NCBI RefSeq assembly: GCF_000429305.1
Contig: NZ_KE386884.1
Coordinates: 1 to 44,126 of the forward strand
DNA from: Desulfovibrio inopinatus DSM 10711
GTDB lineage: Bacteria; Desulfobacterota; Desulfovibrionia; Desulfovibrionales; Desulfovibrionaceae
Reading direction: 5' to 3'
DNA length: 44,126 bases
The notes beneath the pieces were generated by a model. It worked only from the letters and a program-made list of their open reading frames with translations, ran no database searches and was not told the DNA's origin. Below are positions 39,657-44,126 of this stretch, piece after piece. A program made the position numbers and the translations under genes. Numbering within the stretch: the first letter of the stretch is position 1; each line of letters begins with the position of its first letter.

Positions 39657-40781
39657 ATGCCTCAATATGTCTGGCAACACCGTCATTGGCCGCAATTGAC
39701 GTGGGATTCTGATACGTTGTTGCAGCCTTTGGCACACGTTCGAAAAATCCAAGGTCGATTTCTCGGAACCATTGCCTCTCTTGATGTTGACGAAGGCTTA
39801 CGGGCATCGGCGCTTGCCGTTGAGGAAGACGCCATGCAAACAGCGGCAATTGAAGGAGAAACGTTGGACAGAGAAGGCGTTCGCTCGTCTATTGCCCTCC
39901 ATCTTGGTTTGCCATACACCGGACTACGCCCAGCAGACAGAGCGGTCGACGGGCTTGTCCAAGTGTTGCTTGATGCCACGCGCAATTATGATGATCCACT
40001 CACAGAAGAGCGGCTTTTCGGTTGGCATGCAGCCCTTTTTCCAACTGCACATTCCGGCCTTCAACGCATTCGTGTTTCGGCGTGGCGCAACACGCCCATG
40101 GCGGTCGTCTCCGGACCATTCGGGAAGCAACGTGTGCATTATGAGGCTCCTCCAGCAGATGGGCTTCCCGAGGACATGCGACAGTTCCTCACCTGGTGGA
40201 CCACAAGCCGAAACACGCTCGACGGTATCATTCGCGCCGCACTGGCACATCTCCATTTTATTACACTCCACCCCTTCGACGATGGAAATGGTCGATTAGC
40301 ACGAAGCCTTGCCGATATGGCACTCGCGCAAGATGAAAAGACTGGAATGCGTTTCTACAGTCTCTCCGCCCAAATCATGAAAGAACGTCATACCTATTAC
40401 GACATCCTGGAGCGTACGCAAAAAGGAAACGGTGATTGCACGGAATGGCTCATCTGGTTTTTCGGCAGTCTGGAACGTGCCATAGAAACCACCGGCGAAG
40501 TGCTGAACACCATCTTGCTCAAAGCAAAATTCTGGAAGTGCCACACCGAGGTCATTCTCAACGAACGACAAAAGAAAGTCCTCAACCGCCTCCTCGACGC
40601 CGGACCCGGCAAATTCGAAGGCGGCCTGACCACGAAAAAATACATGCGAATGACCAAAACGTCCCGCTCCACTGCCTGGAGAGAAATCGATGATATGCTC
40701 CACAAGGGACTGCTCGAAGCATTACCCGGCGGAGGAAGAAGTACGGCCTACGCTGTGGTATGGGGGACTTCGGTCGGGTGA
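39657..40781 (+). CDS. Fic/DOC family AMPylase-type protein with N-terminal inhibitory motif
   Basis: The 374-residue protein has the full Fic core HPFDDGNGRLAR (H205 catalytic, phosphate loop GNGR). The N-terminal inhibitory motif (S/T)xxxE(G/N) appears as TAAIEG (residues 62-67), placing it in the class with an internal inhibitory helix. An N-terminal DUF4172-like part (WQHRHWPQLTW, then LLQPLAHVRKIQGRFLG) and a C-terminal winged helix (LTTKKYMRMTKTSRSTAWRE) complete a common chromosomal Fic architecture. The winged helix could bind the palindromes just upstream. It probably transfers AMP to a protein target under stress; target unknown. Confidence 0.93.
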   Translation: MPQYVWQHRHWPQLTWDSDTLLQPLAHVRKIQGRFLGTIASLDVDEGLRASALAVEEDAMQTAAIEGETLDREGVRSSIALHLGLPYTGLRPADRAVDGLVQVLLDATRNYDDPLTEERLFGWHAALFPTAHSGLQRIRVSAWRNTPMAVVSGPFGKQRVHYEAPPADGLPEDMRQFLTWWTTSRNTLDGIIRAALAHLHFITLHPFDDGNGRLARSLADMALAQDEKTGMRFYSLSAQIMKERHTYYDILERTQKGNGDCTEWLIWFFGSLERAIETTGEVLNTILLKAKFWKCHTEVILNERQKKVLNRLLDAGPGKFEGGLTTKKYMRMTKTSRSTAWREIDDMLHKGLLEALPGGGRSTAYAVVWGTSVG

Positions 40782-40880
40782 AGGGGGTGTGAATAGAGGT
40801 CGACGGAGTGAGACGAACGAAAATTCTGCAGCATCTCAACTTGCCCATTGACTCTTCTCGTGTGGGGGCTATGTTTCTAG

Positions 40881-40890
40881 TGTCCGGACA
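40881..40890. promoter_or_regulatory. Palindrome upstream of the toxin-antitoxin pair
   Basis: TGTCCGGACA is a perfect 10-bp palindrome 48 bases upstream of the antitoxin start, with a partial repeat TTGTCCACCA following. It is a plausible operator for the ribbon-helix-helix antitoxin. Confidence 0.4.
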
Positions 40891-40938
40891 TTGTCCACCA
40901 AACAACACGAATCGTGGAACTCTATGAGGAGCATTACC

Positions 40939-41217
40939 ATGCCTCTGAGAACCGAACCCAAGTCGGAACTTATAGACATTCGCACGACGGCGCATGTCAA
41001 ACGCCTATTGCAGGAGGCCGCCGCCGCCAAAAGCAAGACGGTGACGGAATTTATTTTAGATGTCGCTCTTGCCGAAGCAACCGAAATTGTGACGGAACAG
41101 CGGTTGTTTCAATTGAAAGATACGGAATGGACAGCATTTCAAACGGCTCTCGATGCCCCGACGACCTCGAAACCTCGTCTTGAAGCGCTCCTCAACGAAC
41201 CGAGTGTCTTCGAGTGA
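40939..41217 (+). CDS. DUF1778 ribbon-helix-helix antitoxin (TacA-like)
   Basis: The 93-residue protein has an N-terminal ribbon-helix-helix (ELIDIRTTAHVKRLLQEAAA, then KSKTVTEFILDVALAEA) and a C-terminal toxin-binding tail (FQTALDAPTTSKPRLEALL), which is the DUF1778/TacA layout. GAGGA lies about nine bases before this ATG; longer in-frame starts at 40891 and 40924 are less likely. Its stop overlaps the start of the acetyltransferase toxin by four bases (GTGA). Confidence 0.9.
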   Translation: MPLRTEPKSELIDIRTTAHVKRLLQEAAAAKSKTVTEFILDVALAEATEIVTEQRLFQLKDTEWTAFQTALDAPTTSKPRLEALLNEPSVFE

Positions 41218-41729
41218 AGGTAACGGCCCCTCTCTCGCCGATCAAAAAGTTGTGCAAAACGCACGACACAGGACCATTTGACTGTGGATACGAAGAATTC
41301 AATCGATATCTGAAACGCTATGCTCTCGCCAGCCAACAAGCCCATAGCGCCCAAACCTATGTTGCCACCCGCGGAGATCTCGTGGTGGGCTACTACAGCT
41401 TGGCTGTCGGCGGCGTGGAACACCGCACGGTTCCGGAACGCGTCGCAAAGGGGCTTGCCCGCCACCTCGTCCCGGTGATGGTCTTGGCCCGTCTCGCCGT
41501 GGATGTGCGAGAACAAAGGCATGGCCTAGGAAAAGGCCTCCTCAAAGACGCTCTTCTCCGCACAATCCAAGCCGCAGATATCGCCGGAATACGCGCCCTC
41601 TTTGTCGTTGCCAAAGATGACGCAGCAAAAGCCTTTTACGAACACTTCAACTTCGACCCAAGCCCAACTGATCCCTATCGTCTTTTTCTGGTGATGAAAG
41701 ATTTGAAGACGTATCTTCGGCGGGAGTGA
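41214..41729 (+). CDS. GNAT acetyltransferase toxin (TacT-like)
   Basis: Starting at GTG 41214, the 171-residue protein opens with LSPIKKLCKTHDTGPFDCGY, then EEFNRYLKRYA, the signature of TacT/AtaT-type toxins. The acetyl-CoA loop follows in VLARLAVDVREQRHGLGKGL, and the family's FYEHFNFDP-SPTDPYRLFL end segment is present. These toxins acetylate the amino acid on charged tRNA and stop translation; the paired DUF1778 protein neutralises them and represses the operon. The pair is complete and looks functional. Confidence 0.92.
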   Translation: MKVTAPLSPIKKLCKTHDTGPFDCGYEEFNRYLKRYALASQQAHSAQTYVATRGDLVVGYYSLAVGGVEHRTVPERVAKGLARHLVPVMVLARLAVDVREQRHGLGKGLLKDALLRTIQAADIAGIRALFVVAKDDAAKAFYEHFNFDPSPTDPYRLFLVMKDLKTYLRRE

Positions 41730-41828
41730 AGGAAAAGCTATAACGACACTGCGCCTCGACCGTCACCAGCGAGGAAAACGTCGTTCCTTTGAGGTGCTGT
41801 GAACATCCCAAGCCTCAAGACTTTGCTC

Positions 41829-42224
41829 TCAGCCAACGCGATTGCCGTTCCCGACGATTTGATTGATTGTGTTGTTGATACCGTTGGCAGTGGCGTTTTG
41901 GTGAATGGAATTATCCATCATTTGAGTATGCCCAGCGAAAAGCTGTTGAAGTTCAGCCAAGAACGCAGCGTCTTTCAAGAGAAAGACAAGGCGATCTTGT
42001 ACGCTCTGTTGGGCTTGCGTATCATCGGGTTTCTGTTTGAGACCTTCCAATTCTTTGACGGCCGACTCCCCATCCTTCTTGAAACGAGCGGCAACCGTGT
42101 CCCACACGGTTTTGACGAGAGCTGTCGATGCTCCTTTCAGCTTTGTTTTCAACGCATCAAGCGCCCCGGTTTGAGCCGCAACAAGACACGGCATCGTCCA
42201 CTCTACAAGCGCGTTGATATCCAT
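41829..42224 (-). CDS. Small helical putative effector with C-terminal amyloid/RHIM-like motif
   Basis: The start at 42224 has AAGGAG seven bases upstream. Residues 1-100 are predicted helical (LVEWTMPCLVAAQTGALDAL, then ALVKTVWDTVAARFKKDG and DRLVFLLKDAAFLAELQQLF), with a hydrophobic first helix. After a short linker, residues 109-130 are Q/N/G/I-rich: QNATANGINNTINQIVG, then NGNRV. The divergent STAND NTPase next door has a matching motif at its N-terminus (12 of about 21 positions identical). An all-helical domain followed by a C-terminal amyloid motif is the layout of HeLo/Bell-type membrane-killing effectors that are triggered by neighbouring NLR-like proteins. No conserved domain is recognised in the helical part, so the killing role is inference. 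Confidence 0.75.
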   Translation of the reverse strand: MDINALVEWTMPCLVAAQTGALDALKTKLKGASTALVKTVWDTVAARFKKDGESAVKELEGLKQKPDDTQAQQSVQDRLVFLLKDAAFLAELQQLFAGHTQMMDNSIHQNATANGINNTINQIVGNGNRVG

Positions 42225-42250
42225 AATGTTCTCCTTAAAAATGGCATTTT

Positions 42251-42292
42251 GTATAGACAGTATACTATACGAGAAATATGCCACTTCCACAA
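42251..42292 (-). promoter_or_regulatory. Promoter and inverted repeat of the small effector gene
   Basis: On the minus strand, TTGTGG (42287-42292) is 17 bases from TATAGT (42264-42269). The -10 lies in an inverted repeat GTATAG...CTATAC (42251-42270). The start codon is about 30 bases downstream. The repeat could be an operator for regulation of both divergent genes. Confidence 0.5.
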
Positions 42293-42429
42293 CGGGAGCA
42301 TATCGCGTGCCACCCTATTCTTCTCTTCAGCATGCGCTTTTTTCACACATCAAACACGTTGCTAAGGCTACGCGCATTCTGTCATAAGAATCGGAAACAC
42401 AGAACCGAAGCCCAGACAAGGCCATACGC

Positions 42430-44126
42430 ATGACAGATCACTCGACTTCCGTTTCCCACACGCAAACTGCGACGGCTGGCGGAGGGGCTACAATTATTCA
42501 AATCTTCGGGGACAACAATAGCGTGTCCGGTCCCAAGCCGGTCTTGCATGTCCATGCCCCTTCCCCCGAACCACCATCGCCGCAAAGTCTGGAACAGGAC
42601 GTCAACACGGCGGCAATGTTGCAACCGGGACAAGAATCAACCGCGTTTATCGGACGCAATGATCTCATCGACGGTTTTCAGCATTGGGCAACAACGCACC
42701 ATGCAGACAAACCGGTCTCAGTCCGGGTTCTTCATGGCAAGGCTGGGGTGGGCAAAACGCGCTTTGGGTTGGAATTGTGTCGACGATTGAACGCAACCGC
42801 ATGGCCAACGAATGGACACGAGTCTTCGCTTGCGTGGAAAGCCGGATTTGTCAGCAGTGATGAAGCAATCCGCTTCATGAACCAGACCAACTTGGTCGAT
42901 TGGGGATGGAATACACCAACCCTTCTTGTGTTCGACTACGCTTTGACCATGGCGGACGTACTGAAGAAGTGGCTGGCCCAACTCTGCACGGTGAGAACGT
43001 CCCGTTTTCCACTTCGTATTATCTTGCTCGAACGCCATGCGGATAAAGACAGCGGTTGGCTGGAGCGAGTCTTTGCGTCGGGATTCATCGGAATTGCGCC
43101 ACACGGACCAAGCGCTCTCCTCGACACCGCCCCCATTCGTCTTCCCGGACTCAACGACATCACCGCCCAACGCGCCATTCTGCAAGCGATGCTTGACCGA
43201 CTGAGGAGCACGGTTTCGTTGCCAGCAGATGATGACACCCTCAAAACTATACTCCACAAGACCGACTGGACCGCAGCCCCTCTCTATCTCATGATGGCGG
43301 CCATGGTCATGCATGAACAGGGCGGTTTGCACCATATTTTGAGTCTACGACGCACGGATTTGGCGATGAAGATTGCTGAACACGAGCGAAAACGCTTCAC
43401 TCATGGCCTGCATGAAGAGTCCGCCTCAACCACGTTCCTGTGCCATATCGCCGCGTTTGCTACATTATGCGGTGGTATAGCGAGCGAGCATGTCAAACAC
43501 ATCATCCAGCAAGAAAAAGAACAGCTTGTTTTTGATTCCGTGGATACGGCGATGCTTACCACGCACATCAAACAGATACTTCCAGGAGAAGATAACGGCA
43601 TCGCTCCCATCCAACCTGATATTGTCGGAGAAGCGTTTGTGCTCTGCAATTTGGCAAATCATGATGAAACCGGAAGCACGAAGGCTGCGATCAGTGCCTT
43701 TGATTACGCCCCACGCGCAACGGCCGTCAGTCTGATCCGAACAATTCAAGATTTTGCCTCGACGACAGGAGGAACTCCGCCACAAGAACAAACACGTGCT
43801 CTTCATTGGATAGAAGCCGTGGGCAATCGCGAAGATTTGCCACTCCCCATGTTACAAGAGCTGGTTGCATCTTTACCAGATGATACCCATGCTCTGCGAG
43901 TCCAGGCGGCAGCATGGCAAGAACGCATCGTCAAACACGTACAATTGGTCACGCCCAACCCTGCTCGCGGCTGGTTAAGGCGTCTGCTCACATTGTTCAG
44001 AAAGAAAAATAGAAACGAAATTTTATCACAGGCTGAATTCGCAAGAAATCTCCAGAATCTAGCCGTACGATACGGCGACCTCGGCCGACACCAACAGGCC
44101 TTGGAGGCCAGTGAAGAAGCCGTCAC
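42430..44126 (+). CDS. STAND (NLR-like) NTPase with N-terminal amyloid-like motif and TPRs (3' truncated)
   Basis: The frame is open from ATG 42430 to the window edge (565 codons). Residues 12-32 are QTATAGGGATIIQIFG, then DNNSV, matching the end of the divergent small protein. A proline-rich linker follows (about 36-60). The NTPase begins at AFIGRNDLIDGF, a common STAND entry, with Walker A GKAGVGKT (103-110) and Walker B LLVFDYA (D169). A winged-helix-like and helical region continues to about 500. The last visible part (AEFARNLQNLAVRYGDLGRH, then QQALEASEEAV) is the first TPR, so a TPR sensor array should lie beyond the edge. It would sense a trigger, oligomerise, and template the effector through the shared motif. 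Domain assignment is good; the mechanism is inferred. Confidence 0.82.
   Translation, partial: MTDHSTSVSHTQTATAGGGATIIQIFGDNNSVSGPKPVLHVHAPSPEPPSPQSLEQDVNTAAMLQPGQESTAFIGRNDLIDGFQHWATTHHADKPVSVRVLHGKAGVGKTRFGLELCRRLNATAWPTNGHESSLAWKAGFVSSDEAIRFMNQTNLVDWGWNTPTLLVFDYALTMADVLKKWLAQLCTVRTSRFPLRIILLERHADKDSGWLERVFASGFIGIAPHGPSALLDTAPIRLPGLNDITAQRAILQAMLDRLRSTVSLPADDDTLKTILHKTDWTAAPLYLMMAAMVMHEQGGLHHILSLRRTDLAMKIAEHERKRFTHGLHEESASTTFLCHIAAFATLCGGIASEHVKHIIQQEKEQLVFDSVDTAMLTTHIKQILPGEDNGIAPIQPDIVGEAFVLCNLANHDETGSTKAAISAFDYAPRATAVSLIRTIQDFASTTGGTPPQEQTRALHWIEAVGNREDLPLPMLQELVASLPDDTHALRVQAAAWQERIVKHVQLVTPNPARGWLRRLLTLFRKKNRNEILSQAEFARNLQNLAVRYGDLGRHQQALEASEEAV

Noticed and set aside
41799-42365. 188-codon plus-strand open frame opposite the small effector gene
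   Set aside because: It is the reverse-strand shadow of the 41829-42224 gene, which has a strong Shine-Dalgarno, a promoter and a motif shared with its neighbour. The plus-strand translation has no such support.

Overview
The window looks like chromosomal DNA of a Desulfovibrio-like anaerobic deltaproteobacterium (Desulfobacterota). This is inferred from gene content, not from a marker gene: a bacteriohemerythrin, an oxygen-sensitive radical-SAM sulfatase maturase, large hybrid sensor kinases, and a palindromic intergenic element of a type I associate with Desulfovibrio genomes. No rRNA, tRNA or CRISPR array was seen. The base composition is mosaic: most genes are near 50% GC, 6312-9224 is GC-richer, and 15293-16315 and 19403-20799 are clearly AT-rich.

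Region 1 (1-9783) is a type I secretion locus. It holds the tail of an acidic protein, an ABC protein with a ruined ATPase site, a bacteriohemerythrin, a second ABC protein with intact Walker motifs, and a HlyD-type adaptor. The two ABC genes and the hemerythrin overlap at their ends. A 970-residue protein with a Nif11-like N-terminus follows and may be a substrate; a VOC protein comes next. Remnants of IS630 and IS3 transposases (9953-10345) mark a recombined border.

Region 2 (10497-14967, minus strand) is a choline-O-sulfate operon: IclR regulator, choline sulfatase, anaerobic sulfatase-maturating enzyme and a ProX/OpuAC-like binding protein, closed by a good terminator. Region 3 (15293-19359) has an unknown secreted protein, an AI-2E family transporter, and a DUF2092 lipoprotein-like protein paired with a Pro/Gly/Arg repeat protein. 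A 1.4 kb AT-rich gap with one strong promoter-like sequence follows.

Region 4 (20800-25132) encodes a two-gene exopolysaccharide synthase: an Alg44-like PilZ-HlyD protein and an Alg8-like glycosyltransferase fused to a beta-helix domain. Region 5 (25239-36520) has a broken histidine kinase, a short HicB, an unknown protein and GrpB. A signalling array follows: two large hybrid histidine kinases, a periplasmic binding protein between them, and a REC-GGDEF diguanylate cyclase. The cyclase could supply c-di-GMP to the PilZ protein of region 4.

Region 6 (36642-44126) looks like a stress/defence island. A MoxR ATPase / DUF2201-VWA / small-protein operon sits behind a promoter overlapped by a Fur-box-like sequence. 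A Fic protein follows whose Shine-Dalgarno lies inside a 17-bp-arm palindrome, then a TacA/TacT-like toxin-antitoxin pair. The most novel item is at the right edge. A small helical protein (41829-42224, minus) and a divergent STAND NTPase (42430 to the end, plus) share a short Q/N/G-rich motif, at the C-terminus of the first and the N-terminus of the second. This is the layout of amyloid-signalling effector/NLR pairs, and the motif resembles the RHIM core.
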